Shown: positions 55,296 to 64,000, counted from the first letter of the stretch. The stretch: DNA of 64,000 nt from Pseudomonas migulae NBRC 103157 (GCF_002091715.1 NZ_BDAG01000020.1:53608-117607); one strand, 5' to 3'. Numbers and translations are program-made. Notes: a model not told the origin generated them from the letters alone.

Positions 55296-56525
55296 TTATT
55301 CCACTTTTTCAGCGCGGCTCAACACGGCGTTCAGCAACACATCCGTACCCTGCCGCACATCTTCAGGCAACACATCTTCCGCTTCGTTATGACTCAACCC
55401 CCCAACGCACGGAATGAACACCATCGCCGTCGGGCAGAACCGCGCCAGGTGAATCGCGTCATGCCCGGCGCCGCTGACAATCGATTGTTGAGCGTAGCCC
55501 AGCGCATCCACCGCTTGTTGCACCGCCGCCACGCAATCGGCATCGAACGGCGTTGCCGCGCTGATCCAGTGTGGGGTAATCGTCAGCTTCAGACCGCGCT
55601 CATCGGCAATCGCCTGAAGCCGCGCGCGTACCTGCTGCTCCATCGCCTCGATGGCTTCGTCGCGGTGATGTCGCAGATCGACGGTGAAATTCACCAGCCC
55701 CGGAATGGTATTGCGCGACGACTTGTTGATGCTCAGCTCGCCGACGGTGGTCAGGCCTTCCGGCGCGAAATCGGCCGCCAGCCCCTCAATCGTCTGAATC
55801 ATCCGCGCTACGCCGTACAAGGCGTCCTTGCGCAGCGGCATCGGCGTGGTGCCCGCGTGGGCGGCCATGCCTTCGACCTGCACGTCGAGCCAGCGAATCG
55901 CCTGGCCGCCGCTGACCACGCCGATGCTTTTGGCGTTGTCCTCAAGGATCGGGCCTTGTTCGATGTGCGCTTCAAAATACGCATCCACCGCGCCGCCCAA
56001 CGGACGCTCACCGGCGTAACCGGTGCGCTGCAACTCATCGGCGACGCTGATGCCATCGATGTCTTGCACCGCCAGCGCCGCGTCCAGTTGCATGATGCCG
56101 GTGAACACCGCCGAGCCGAACATCGCCGGGGTGAAGCGCGCGCCTTCTTCGTTGGTCCACACCGCCACGTCCAGCGGCTTGCGGGTCTGGATGCCGAGGT
56201 CGTTGAGGCAACGCACCACTTCCAGGCCGGCGAGTACGCCGTACACGCCGTCGAAGCGTCCGCCCTCAGGCTGGGTGTCGAGATGGCTGCCCATCATCAC
56301 CGGCGCTGCCTCCGGATCAGTGCCGGCGCGGCGGGCGAACAGGTTGCCGATAGCGTCCACGCTCAAGGTCATGCCGGCTTCGCGGCACCAGTGGGCAAAC
56401 AGTTCGCGACCGGCCTTGTCTTCATCGCTCAGGGCCAGACGACAACTGCCGCCGCGTGCGGTGGCGCCGATTTCGGCCATGGCCATCAGACTCGCCCACA
56501 GGCGTTCGCCATTAATCTTCAACAT
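55296..56525 (-). CDS. M20-family Zn amidohydrolase (hydantoinase/carbamoylase type)
   Basis: A 409-residue di-metal enzyme of the allantoate amidohydrolase / N-carbamoyl-amino-acid hydrolase group. Metal ligands lie in GSHLDTQPEGGRFDG near residue 80, WTNEEGARF near 125 and EAHIEQGP near 190, with HNE near 385. The lid domain carries MAAHAGTTPMP and INKSSRNTIPG. Substrates are ureido or N-carbamoyl acids. No hydantoinase or purine genes are adjacent, so the exact substrate is open. It ends after a REP pair and starts before another, so it is probably transcribed alone. Confidence 0.88.
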   Translation of the reverse strand: MLKINGERLWASLMAMAEIGATARGGSCRLALSDEDKAGRELFAHWCREAGMTLSVDAIGNLFARRAGTDPEAAPVMMGSHLDTQPEGGRFDGVYGVLAGLEVVRCLNDLGIQTRKPLDVAVWTNEEGARFTPAMFGSAVFTGIMQLDAALAVQDIDGISVADELQRTGYAGERPLGGAVDAYFEAHIEQGPILEDNAKSIGVVSGGQAIRWLDVQVEGMAAHAGTTPMPLRKDALYGVARMIQTIEGLAADFAPEGLTTVGELSINKSSRNTIPGLVNFTVDLRHHRDEAIEAMEQQVRARLQAIADERGLKLTITPHWISAATPFDADCVAAVQQAVDALGYAQQSIVSGAGHDAIHLARFCPTAMVFIPCVGGLSHNEAEDVLPEDVRQGTDVLLNAVLSRAEKVE

Positions 56526-56553
56526 AAATCACTCCAGCTGAAAAACGGTGATT

Positions 56554-56644
56554 TGTAGTAGCCGGCTTGCTGGCGATGCCGTCGGAACAGTCGTCATCAA
56601 TGTTGCCTGACAAACCGCTATCGCCAGCAAGCCGGCTCCTACAG
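56554..56644. repeat. REP pair (second family; left copy GTAGTAGCCGGCTTGCTGGC)
   Basis: Inverted copies between the M20 hydrolase start and the region after the 2-hydroxyacid dehydrogenase. Confidence 0.87.
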
Positions 56645-56664
56645 GTTCGGTTGTGCGTAATCGC

Positions 56665-56775
56665 CTAGACACGCAACACCTTCGCCACCGGTTCACCAGC
56701 ACGTAACCGCTCGAGCAAGCGCCGTTCGGCGTGATCGGACGCCAGCGTCTGTTCGATCACGCTGGCGGCCGTTGA
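56665..56775 (-). pseudogene. Possible C-terminal remnant of a lost gene
   Basis: A frame ending at TAG 56665-56667 reads AASVIEQTLASDHAERRLLE, then RLRAGEPVAKVLRV, with normal codon use and a helical pattern typical of a protein C-terminus. There is no start or ribosome site and the frame runs into the end of the dehydrogenase gene. The ending is of the kind seen in RraA/aldolase-type proteins, but I cannot assign it. Confidence 0.35.
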
Positions 56776-56797
56776 TCTAATGGGCGAGTTTGCAAGT

Positions 56798-57727
56798 TCA
56801 ATAACCCAATAATCGGTCGGCGCAATTCAACAACGGTTCATCGGCATTCAAGCGCCGAAAGTTCTCCGCTACTTGCTCGGCAATACAGTCGTGGGAAGCT
56901 GCCGAAGCCATGTGCGGGGTTATCGTGACGCCGGGCATTGTCCAGAGACGGTGATCGGCCGGTAGTGGTTCCTGTTCGAACACATCCAGTAGCGCGCCGC
57001 GCAGTTTTCCTCGTTTGAGGGCTTGTTCGAGGTCGTCGATATCGAGATGGCCGCCTCGTCCGCAATTGACGAGTGCGGCGCCGTTGGCAAGCTGCTCGAA
57101 CGTTGACTGACCGAGGATGCCGCGCGTTTCCCGAGTCAGCGGCAACAGGTTGATCAGCACCTCCACGCCATCGAGAAACGGGTTCAGGTTTTGCGCACCG
57201 GCAAACGTCTGGACACCGGTTAACGCCTTGCTGCCGCGAGCCCAGCCACGAACGTCATAACCGGAAGCGGCCAGATCCTGGGAAATGGCGCTACCCAACG
57301 ATCCCAGCCCCATCACCCCGACCTTGAACTGCCCCGCCGCCCGTTGCAGCGGCCGCTCCCAGTGTTGTTGCCGTTGTTGTTCCAGCACCTGATCAAAGCC
57401 ACGGTGATAGTGAATCACTGCCCAACGCACGTACTCGGTCATGCCCTGACGGTGGCCGGGGTCGACCACCCGGCACACCGGAAGATCCGGGCACGAGGGG
57501 TCGTTTTCCAGATGATCGATACCGGCGGCGACCGAGTGAATCACTTGCAGATTCGGCAATGCCGCAAGGCTGCCCGGCAACGGAAACCAGCACGCTGCGA
57601 TCTGCGCATTCCTGGCCAGCGGATCATCCGCCAGCACGGTCGTGAGTTGCGGCGCGCTGCGGGCAAACGCGGCTTGCAGCTGCTTGAGCAGCAGGGTGTC
57701 GCGGGACAGCAAAACCACGGTGTTCAT
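56798..57727 (-). CDS. 2-hydroxyacid dehydrogenase (GhrA-like)
   Basis: A 309-residue D-2-hydroxyacid dehydrogenase. NAD(P)-binding GVMGLGSLGSAI lies near residue 138. Catalytic Arg in NCGRGGHL near 222, Glu in DVFEQEPL near 251 and His in TPHMASAASH near 273 are present. It resembles glyoxylate/hydroxypyruvate reductase A. Its start overlaps the aldolase stop by 4 bases; it is the last gene of the MFS-aldolase-dehydrogenase operon. It may reduce the 2-keto acid or aldehyde acid released by the aldolase. Confidence 0.88.
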   Translation of the reverse strand: MNTVVLLSRDTLLLKQLQAAFARSAPQLTTVLADDPLARNAQIAACWFPLPGSLAALPNLQVIHSVAAGIDHLENDPSCPDLPVCRVVDPGHRQGMTEYVRWAVIHYHRGFDQVLEQQRQQHWERPLQRAAGQFKVGVMGLGSLGSAISQDLAASGYDVRGWARGSKALTGVQTFAGAQNLNPFLDGVEVLINLLPLTRETRGILGQSTFEQLANGAALVNCGRGGHLDIDDLEQALKRGKLRGALLDVFEQEPLPADHRLWTMPGVTITPHMASAASHDCIAEQVAENFRRLNADEPLLNCADRLLGY

Positions 57728-58479
57728 GACAGATAGGACTCGCGCTGGGATTCGATCAGGGTCAGTGCAGCCTCCCAGGCCAGGTCGATGATGTTGTCCT
57801 GCTCATCGCGGTCAAACTGTTCTGCCGTGTGCGCGCAGACTTCCGGGGACGGGTAATGCAATTCGCAACCGCCGGCCAGCGCGGCGACCTGCGCCTGACA
57901 GGCACGCTCAAGAAAGTGAATCTCCTGAAACGCCTGAGCCACGCCCGACCCACCGACCAGCAAGCCGTGGTTACGCAGGATCATCGCCCGGTGTGGCCCC
58001 AGGTCGTCGATCAAACGCCCGCGCTCATCCAGCGACAGCGCGATGCCTTCATAGGTGTGATACGCCAACTTGCCGTAGAACTTCAGCGCGTGCTGACTGA
58101 TTGGCAGCAAACCTTGCTTCTGCGCGGCGACAGCCATGCCGGCGGCGGTGTGAGTGTGAATCACGCAGTTGAGATCCGGGCGGGCCATGTGGATCGCCGA
58201 ATGAATGACGAAGCCGGCGGCGTTGACCCGATGACCTTCGTAAGCCGGATCGACGATGCGCCCGTCCTGATCGATACGCACCAGATCCGAGGCTCGCATG
58301 CGGTCGAAAATCACCCCGTAGCAATTGATCAGAAAGTGATGCTCAGGCCCCGGAATCCGCAGGGTAATGTGGGTGTCGATCAAGTCGGTCATGCGAAAGT
58401 GCGCGACCAGCCGATACAGCGCAGCCAGTTCGCAACGAGCCTTCCACTCAACCGGGCCGATGTGTTCAGGTTTACTCAC
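57724..58479 (-). CDS. Class II aldolase/adducin family protein
   Basis: A 251-residue zinc aldolase or decarboxylase of the fuculose-phosphate aldolase fold. Zn ligands are in CVIHTHTAAG near residue 107 and ILRNHGLLVGG near 168. The active-site region SQHALKFYG follows the first His pair. Members cleave sugar phosphates or sugar acids, or decarboxylate hydroxy-keto acids. Genes on both sides overlap by 4 bases (MFS transporter upstream, 2-hydroxyacid dehydrogenase downstream), so the three act in one pathway. Substrate unknown. Confidence 0.86.
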   Translation of the reverse strand: MSKPEHIGPVEWKARCELAALYRLVAHFRMTDLIDTHITLRIPGPEHHFLINCYGVIFDRMRASDLVRIDQDGRIVDPAYEGHRVNAAGFVIHSAIHMARPDLNCVIHTHTAAGMAVAAQKQGLLPISQHALKFYGKLAYHTYEGIALSLDERGRLIDDLGPHRAMILRNHGLLVGGSGVAQAFQEIHFLERACQAQVAALAGGCELHYPSPEVCAHTAEQFDRDEQDNIIDLAWEAALTLIESQRESYLS

Positions 58480-59777
58480 GAATACATCTCTTTAGCAGCG
58501 TGGGTGACGACCGGGTTGGCGCGCAGGCGGGCCAGCCCGCAAACACCGATCAGGGACAGGGCCGAGAGCAAGGTGAAGAACACCGCCAGCGGCAGCCACT
58601 CTCCGGAAAACTTGCTCGCCAGCAGCGTGCCGATCAGCGGCGTGGTGCCGCCGGCCAGCGCACAACTCAACTGGTAAGCGATGGAAATGCCCGAGTAGCG
58701 CAGATGCACTGGAAACGCCTGAGTCATGTAGCCGGCGATCACCGCGTACAACGCCGACAGAATCACCACCGCCAGGGCGATGCCGAGCGTCATCAACAGA
58801 ATGTTTTGCGTACCCACCAGCAGAAACATCGGGTACGGCGTGACCATGCACAGCAGTGCGACGAGCTTGAGGAAGCGCCCCTCGCCGATGCGCTCGGCGA
58901 GCAGTGCGCAGAGCGGTTGCGAAAGCAGTTGAATGATGGTCACCAAAAACAGGCAATCGAGAATCGTCGAGCGCGCGATGCCTTGGTATTGGGTGACGTA
59001 CGTGATCATGAACGTGTTGGTGAAGAAGAACCCGGCGGAGCCGATGGTCACCGCCGCAGCGGCGAACAGGATCTGCCGCCAGCAGGTGCGGATGACGTCT
59101 TTCACCGGGTATTGGGCGGTTTCGTTGTTATCTCGGGCCTTGGCGAATTCCGGCGATTCGTGCACACCGGAACGGATCATCAGGCCGACCATCATCAGCA
59201 CACCACTGGCGAGAAACGGCAGACGCCAGCCCCAGGACAAGAAGTCCTCGGGCTCAAGGGACGTCACCAGGCGAAAGGCGATCAGGGCCAGCAACAAACC
59301 CGCAGGACTGCCGAGCTGGGCGAACGAAGCGTAGAACGTTTTGCGCTTGGCCGGCGCATGCTCGCTGGCCATCAGCACTGCCCCGCCCCACTCGCCACCT
59401 ACCGAAATGCCCTGAATCAGGCGCAATACGATGAGACCGATCGGCGCCCAGATCCCGACACTGGCGTAGCTGGGCAGCAGGCCGATGCCGGCAGTCGCCA
59501 GGCCCATCAGCGCCATGGTCACCAGCAGCATTTTCTTGCGGCCCAGACGATCACCCAAGTGACCGAACACCATGCCGGCCATTGGGCGCGCAATGAAGCC
59601 AACGGCGAAACTGCCGAAAGCAGCCAGGGTGCTCATTACGGGGTCGCTGCTGGGAAAGAACACTTGCCCAAGCACCAGCGCCGCCGCGGTGGCGTAAATG
59701 TAGAAGTCGTAGAACTCGATGGTCGTGCCAATGAAGGCGGCGGCCGCAGCTCGTCGCGGTTGTGCGGTGGTGTGCAT
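58476..59777 (-). CDS. MFS transporter, metabolite:H+ symporter family
   Basis: A 433-residue, 12-segment transporter of the MHS group (KgtP/ShiA/ProP-like). Motif GHLGDRLGRKKML follows the second segment and SVGGEWGGAVLM lies in segment 4, both typical of this group of organic-acid importers. First gene of the operon with the aldolase and dehydrogenase, so it probably imports their hydroxy-acid substrate. Divergent from the LysR regulator at 59934 with 156 bases between. Confidence 0.88.
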   Translation of the reverse strand: MHTTAQPRRAAAAAFIGTTIEFYDFYIYATAAALVLGQVFFPSSDPVMSTLAAFGSFAVGFIARPMAGMVFGHLGDRLGRKKMLLVTMALMGLATAGIGLLPSYASVGIWAPIGLIVLRLIQGISVGGEWGGAVLMASEHAPAKRKTFYASFAQLGSPAGLLLALIAFRLVTSLEPEDFLSWGWRLPFLASGVLMMVGLMIRSGVHESPEFAKARDNNETAQYPVKDVIRTCWRQILFAAAAVTIGSAGFFFTNTFMITYVTQYQGIARSTILDCLFLVTIIQLLSQPLCALLAERIGEGRFLKLVALLCMVTPYPMFLLVGTQNILLMTLGIALAVVILSALYAVIAGYMTQAFPVHLRYSGISIAYQLSCALAGGTTPLIGTLLASKFSGEWLPLAVFFTLLSALSLIGVCGLARLRANPVVTHAAKEMYS

Positions 59778-59933
59778 GCAAGGACCCTGTGTATTTATAG
59801 TTTTGGGCAGGTACTGAAGGCTGTTGATGGTTGCACTCTGTGGTGCTTGTGGGCTTTATCGCTTCCGTGCCAGGATTAGTCAATTTTCATATTCTTATCT
59901 TTACTATTAGCGCAGCTACTACTTGGAGTTGGC

Positions 59934-60890
59934 ATGACCTCCACGAACCCTTGGGTGGGCCGACGTTTTCTCAACGATCGCCTCGACTGGAACTTGTTGC
60001 GCACCTACTTGGTGATCGGCCAGGAAGGCAGCATGAGCCGTGCTGCGGCGCGGCTGCACATAACGCAGTCGGCGGTCAGCCAGGCGCTTAAACGGCTGGA
60101 AGAACAATTGGAATGTGTGTTGATTGCCCGCAGCGGACGACGGTTCGATCTGACAGAAACCGGGGAGGAAGTCCTGCGCATTGCGGCGGATATCTATGGC
60201 GATATTTCGCGATTGGGCACGGTGGTGGAGAGCCGCCACGACGACGTGGTGGGCAAGATTCGCATCCTCACCGTCAGCGGCGTGCAGGCGCGCCACTACG
60301 ATGACTTCCTCGCCGACTTCCATGAAACCCATCCGAAAATCGAGCTGGAAGTCGAGGTGATGGGTAGCTCGAACATCATCAGTTCGTTGCTGCAGAAGAC
60401 CGCGACCATTGGTGTCGGGCTGTGCCGCTTGCCGCAGCCGCGGCTGGAGCAACGAGTACTGTTTCGCGAGCGATATGCGTACTTTTGTGGCCAGCGTCAT
60501 CGACTGTTCGGGCAAGAAAACCTGACACTGGAACAGCTCGCGGCGGAGAACTTCGTCAGCTTCACCAGCGACCAGCTCGGCGGCAACCTTTCGCCGCTGA
60601 CACTGTTCCGCGACGAGCAAGGCTTTACCGGCAAAATCGTCGCTTCATCGACGAGTTTCGAAGAAATTTACCGCTTGATTTGCGCAGGCTACGGGATTGG
60701 CTGTTTGCCGACACACCTGGTGCGAAGGGATGTCGAGCAAGGTTTGCTCTGGCGTTTACCGCCGGAAGATGGGGTGGTGGATTTCGATATCCAGCTGCTG
60801 TGGAATCGCGAGCAGAAGATGAGTCAGGCCGAAACCGTGTTCCTCGAAAGCTTCCAGCACATGCTCAGTATTCGTGAGCCTGTGCTGTGA
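59934..60890 (+). CDS. LysR-family transcriptional regulator
   Basis: A 318-residue regulator. N-terminal helix-turn-helix (GSMSRAAARLHITQSAVSQA) near residues 33-55, then the substrate-binding domain. It has an N-terminal extension of about 15 residues before DWNLLRTYLVI. It is divergent from the MFS-aldolase-dehydrogenase operon, the classic LysR arrangement, so it likely controls that operon in response to the substrate. TTGGAG lies just before the ATG. Convergent with the PBP2 gene, 12 bases between stops. Confidence 0.88.
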   Translation: MTSTNPWVGRRFLNDRLDWNLLRTYLVIGQEGSMSRAAARLHITQSAVSQALKRLEEQLECVLIARSGRRFDLTETGEEVLRIAADIYGDISRLGTVVESRHDDVVGKIRILTVSGVQARHYDDFLADFHETHPKIELEVEVMGSSNIISSLLQKTATIGVGLCRLPQPRLEQRVLFRERYAYFCGQRHRLFGQENLTLEQLAAENFVSFTSDQLGGNLSPLTLFRDEQGFTGKIVASSTSFEEIYRLICAGYGIGCLPTHLVRRDVEQGLLWRLPPEDGVVDFDIQLLWNREQKMSQAETVFLESFQHMLSIREPVL

Positions 60891-60902
60891 AGCCTTGAAC
60901 GG

Positions 60903-62795
60903 TCAAACGTGAGGATCGCCAGGCGCTTTACTCGGCGTGGCGTATTGCGGCTTCAGATGACCGTCCTGATCGAGTAACCAGGCGTCCATGATCTGCCGCA
61001 CCACCGGGCCGGCGACACGCCCCCCGGCCTCACCGTTCTCGATCATCACCGAGATCACAATCTTCGGATGCTCGGCCGGAGCGAAACCGACAAACAAGGC
61101 GTTGTCGCGGTTACGCTCCAGGGTTTTCGCCCGGTTGTAGCGCTCGCCCTGTTTGATCGCGACCACTTGCGCCGTACCACTCTTGCCGGCGATCCGGTAC
61201 TGAGCCCCCTGCGCCGCCGCTCGCGCAATCCCGCGTGCGTCGTGCATCACCATTTGCATGCCGTGGTTGACCTGCTCCCAGTCACGCGGGTCCTTCAACA
61301 GGATGTTGGGCATCGGATGCTCATCCACTGGCGCAACACCGTCCACGGTCTTGGCCAGGTGAGGTCGGTTCCACACACCTTTGTTGGCGATCAGCGCAGT
61401 GGCTTGGGCCAGCTGCAACGGCGTAACCTGCATGTAGCCCTGGCCGATGCCGAGGATCACGGTCTCACCGGGGAACCATGCCTGGCGGCGCGTGGCACGC
61501 TTCCAGGCCTGCGACGGCATCAGGCCGGCAGACTCTTCGAACATGTCCAGCGAGACCTTCTCACCGAGGCCGAACATCGCCATGTAGTCGTGCAGGCGAT
61601 CAATGCCCAGCTTGTGCGCCAGATCGTAGAAGTAGGTGTCGTTGGAGCGCATGATCGCCGCGTCCATGTCCACCCAGCCATCGCCGCTGTGGTTCCAGTT
61701 GCGGTATTTGTGATCAAAGTCGGGAAGTTGGTAGTAACCGGGATCGAAGACGCGGGTCTGCGGGGTAACCACGCCGGCGTCAAGACCGGCGATGGCCACT
61801 TCCGGCTTGATAGTCGAGCCTGGCGCGTAGAGTCCGCGCAGCACACGGTTGAACAGCGGCCGGTCAATGGAATCGTGCAGTGCTGCATATTCCTTGAAGC
61901 TGATCCCGGTCACGAACAGGTTTGGGTCGAAGCTCGGTTTGCTGACCATGGCCAGGACTTCGCCGGTCGATGGATCGAGTGCGACCACTGAACCACGACG
62001 ATCACCCAAGGCTTCTTCGGCGGCTTCCTGAAGTTTGACATCGAGGCTCAGAACGATGTTTTTGCCGGGGATAGGATCGGTGTGTTTGAGCACTCGCAGA
62101 ACGCGGCCCTGAGCGTTGGTTTCGACTTCTTCGTAACCGACCTGGCCGTGCAACTCTGACTCGTAGAACTTTTCAATCCCGGTCTTGCCGATGGATTGAG
62201 TGCCACGGTACTCGACGGTATCCAGGGCTTTGGATTCTTTCTCGTTGATGCGACCGACGTAGCCGATCGAATGCGCGAAGTGCGCGCCCATCGGGTAGTG
62301 ACGAACGAATTGCGGCTCGACATCGATCCCCGGCAGACGGAATTCGTTCACGGCAAGTACGGCGATTTGCTCTTCACTGAGTTCATAGAACAGGGTGACG
62401 GGCACGAATGGATGACGTGCCTGCTTCATCGCCTTGTCGAACAGCGTCCGGTCTTCAGCGGGCAGGTGCAGGAGGTTGACCACCTCATCCAACTCTTCTT
62501 TGACGTCGGAGGCGCGCTCGCGGGTGATGGTCAGATTGAAGCTGGGGCGATTGTCCGCGAGCACCACACCGTTGCGGTCGTAGATCAACCCGCGCGTGGG
62601 GGTGATCGGCAATACGTGGACGCGATTGTTTTCGGAGATGGTCGAGTGATAGTCAAACTCGACCACTTGCAGCACGTACATGCGCACCACCAGTGCGCAG
62701 GTGATGCCGACGACGAACAGGGCGCAAGCCATCAGTCTTTTGTTGACCAGGCGTGTCTCTTTTTCGTGATCCTTGATCGGTATTGGTTCGGGCAT
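60903..62795 (-). CDS. mrdA: Penicillin-binding protein 2 (transpeptidase)
   Basis: A 630-residue inner-membrane enzyme with one N-terminal membrane segment (LMACALFVVGITCALVVRMY). A dimerisation domain with RGLIYDRNGVVLADNRPSF is followed by a transpeptidase domain with SxxK in YAPGSTIKPE near 327, SND near 385 and KSGTAQ near 537. PBP2 crosslinks peptidoglycan for rod-shape growth with RodA. It lacks the usual neighbours (rodA, mltB, rlpA), so it is probably a second PBP2 paralog of this genome, and the symbol refers to the family. It ends 12 bases from the convergent LysR gene. Confidence 0.9.
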   Translation of the reverse strand: MPEPIPIKDHEKETRLVNKRLMACALFVVGITCALVVRMYVLQVVEFDYHSTISENNRVHVLPITPTRGLIYDRNGVVLADNRPSFNLTITRERASDVKEELDEVVNLLHLPAEDRTLFDKAMKQARHPFVPVTLFYELSEEQIAVLAVNEFRLPGIDVEPQFVRHYPMGAHFAHSIGYVGRINEKESKALDTVEYRGTQSIGKTGIEKFYESELHGQVGYEEVETNAQGRVLRVLKHTDPIPGKNIVLSLDVKLQEAAEEALGDRRGSVVALDPSTGEVLAMVSKPSFDPNLFVTGISFKEYAALHDSIDRPLFNRVLRGLYAPGSTIKPEVAIAGLDAGVVTPQTRVFDPGYYQLPDFDHKYRNWNHSGDGWVDMDAAIMRSNDTYFYDLAHKLGIDRLHDYMAMFGLGEKVSLDMFEESAGLMPSQAWKRATRRQAWFPGETVILGIGQGYMQVTPLQLAQATALIANKGVWNRPHLAKTVDGVAPVDEHPMPNILLKDPRDWEQVNHGMQMVMHDARGIARAAAQGAQYRIAGKSGTAQVVAIKQGERYNRAKTLERNRDNALFVGFAPAEHPKIVISVMIENGEAGGRVAGPVVRQIMDAWLLDQDGHLKPQYATPSKAPGDPHV

Positions 62796-63069
62796 TTCTC
62801 TAGCTGCTCTTTGACTAAAATGGGGCGCCGATCCTCAGGCTTGAAATCAGTCCGTTAAAAAACGAGCTGCACCATACCAAAAACCGTGCGGTCTCTTTAG
62901 TGCGATTTCCTCTAATGGTTGTCCTTGAGGGCCAAATCGACTGTTGGCTCTTTGTGTAGACTCGTGCGTTTTGCTCAAGATTGTTATTCCCATTCGTGCA
63001 TTTTTCTTGCCGATAGGCCTGTGGATACTGAGTGCATGTCATTCCATTTTGTTGTCTGGGAGTCTTTTC

Positions 63070-63993
63070 ATGCATTCACGATTTAAACGATTACTGGGCT
63101 CCAATGGGTTTTCCATTGGCCTGGAGTTGCCACTGGATAACGATTGGTCCAGTGAGGGTCAGCGGCGGCGAATTGCTGAGGAACGGCCTTTCGGTGTTCC
63201 AGACCTGAAGCAACATGCGGCGATGGCGCGGCTGGCGGACAAGGCTGGGTTCCGCGCGCTGTGGGTCCGCGATGTACCGGTTTACGATCCGAACTTCGGC
63301 GATGCCGCACAGGTGTTCGAAACCTTTTCCTACCTTGGATACCTGGCCGGAATCACCGACAACATCATGTTGGGTACGGCGGCGGTAGTATTGCCATTGC
63401 GTCAGCCCTGGCTCACCCTGAAGGCCGCAAACAGTATTGATGAATTGAGCGACGGGCGTTTGCTGCTTGGCGTGGCCAGCGGCGATCGGCCGATGGAGTA
63501 TCCGTTGTTTGGTGTGGATTACGATCAGCGCGCAGAGATCTTCCGCGATACGGTGGAATTGCTGCGCGACCAAGGGGTAGGCCGTTTGCCGGAAGGTGCG
63601 CAATTGCTTCCGCAGCTGGACCAGGCATTGCCATTGTTGGTGGCAGGTCTTGGTCAGCAGTCACCTGCCTGGATTGGTGAACATATGGATGGCTGGCTCG
63701 CCTACCCCGGCACGCCGGATGAACATCGTCGTCGGGTGGGACTTTGGAGGGAAGTGGGTGGGGATAAACCTTACATCAGCTTCGTTCACCTGGACCTGGC
63801 GACCAATCCTCATGCTCCGATGCGACGTGTACGGTTCGGCGGTATTTGCGGGCGGTTGGCGTTGATTGATGAGCTTCAGGCATTGCGTGAAGCCGGTGTG
63901 CAGCATGTTGGTCTGCATGTGCGTCGTAGCGAACGACCGGTTGCCGACGTGATCGAAGAGATCGCTGAATACGTTCTGCCGATGTTTCACTAA
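63070..63993 (+). CDS. LLM-class flavin-dependent oxidoreductase
   Basis: A 307-residue enzyme with the bacterial-luciferase TIM-barrel pattern: GFSIGLELPLDND, then ADKAGFRALWVRDVP, ITDNIMLGTAAVVLPLRQP and LSDGRLLLGVASGDRP. Members use reduced FMN or F420 for monooxygenation or reduction. The ATG at 63070 follows GGGAG; the upstream frame from 62944 is not protein-like. Divergent from PBP2. No reductase partner is in view. Substrate unknown; complete within the window, with the stop 8 bases before the end. Confidence 0.85.
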   Translation: MHSRFKRLLGSNGFSIGLELPLDNDWSSEGQRRRIAEERPFGVPDLKQHAAMARLADKAGFRALWVRDVPVYDPNFGDAAQVFETFSYLGYLAGITDNIMLGTAAVVLPLRQPWLTLKAANSIDELSDGRLLLGVASGDRPMEYPLFGVDYDQRAEIFRDTVELLRDQGVGRLPEGAQLLPQLDQALPLLVAGLGQQSPAWIGEHMDGWLAYPGTPDEHRRRVGLWREVGGDKPYISFVHLDLATNPHAPMRRVRFGGICGRLALIDELQALREAGVQHVGLHVRRSERPVADVIEEIAEYVLPMFH

Positions 63994-64000
63994 CCATATC

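Noticed and set aside
29402..56644. Repeated palindromes as CRISPR
   Set aside because: They are isolated inverted REP pairs tens of kilobases apart, without regular spacers or cas genes.
1..64000. tRNA, rRNA, insertion sequences or prophage genes
   Set aside because: No cloverleaf ending in CCA, no rRNA-like sequence, and no transposase, integrase or phage structural gene was seen on either strand.

Overview
The window looks like chromosome of a Pseudomonas from the P. fluorescens group. The signs are GC-rich codon use, two families of Pseudomonas REP palindromes, a pyoverdine-type peptide synthetase locus, RsmX-type small RNAs, a DUF1652 gene, isonitrile hydratase and a quinohemoprotein amine dehydrogenase cluster. 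Everything was read by eye; no database search was possible.

Region 1 (1-2700) looks like accessory DNA, less GC-rich than the rest. It holds a partial WYL-domain regulator with a 23-bp dyad in front of its start codon, a divergent pair of unknown genes, and a small DUF6124-like gene behind a probably structured leader.

Region 2 (2900-31600, all minus strand) is a non-ribosomal peptide locus: MFS transporter, type II thioesterase, a Fur/PvdS-like promoter, then NRPS (C-A-T-E-C-A-T-C), Fe(II)/2-oxoglutarate hydroxylase, NRPS (degenerate C-A-T), and NRPS (C-A-T-E-C-A-T-C-A-T-TE), with an esterase after a terminator. Specificity codes read by eye give Ser, Lys-like, His, Thr, Ser, OH-Orn-like. 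The predicted peptide is D-Ser, Lys, beta-OH-His, D-allo-Thr, Ser, (cyclo)OH-Orn, which fits a pyoverdine side chain. The first C domain is not a starter type, so the chromophore synthetase (PvdL) and the receptor genes must lie elsewhere.

Region 3 (31800-39900) holds a GH15 hydrolase, small hypothetical genes, an epoxide-hydrolase-like enzyme, a GlxA-type regulator divergent from isonitrile hydratase, two tandem RsmX-type sRNAs, an SRPBCC protein, an ADP-ribosylglycohydrolase and an LprI-like protein.

Region 4 (39900-53900) is a complete quinohemoprotein amine dehydrogenase system. Structural and radical-SAM genes (qhpA-D-C-B) form one block. An aldehyde dehydrogenase with a clear sigma-54 promoter sits in the middle. 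A second block runs sigma-54 activator, ABC exporter (qhpF), protease (qhpE), FAD monooxygenase (qhpG). Together they would oxidise a primary amine to an aldehyde and then to an acid. Three uncharacterised genes lie between the blocks.

Region 5 (54100-64000) holds an HDAC-like deacetylase, an M20 carbamoylase/allantoate-type hydrolase, an operon of 2-hydroxyacid dehydrogenase, class II aldolase and MFS transporter with a divergent LysR regulator, a stand-alone PBP2, and an LLM-class oxidoreductase. REP palindromes sit at many of the gene ends.
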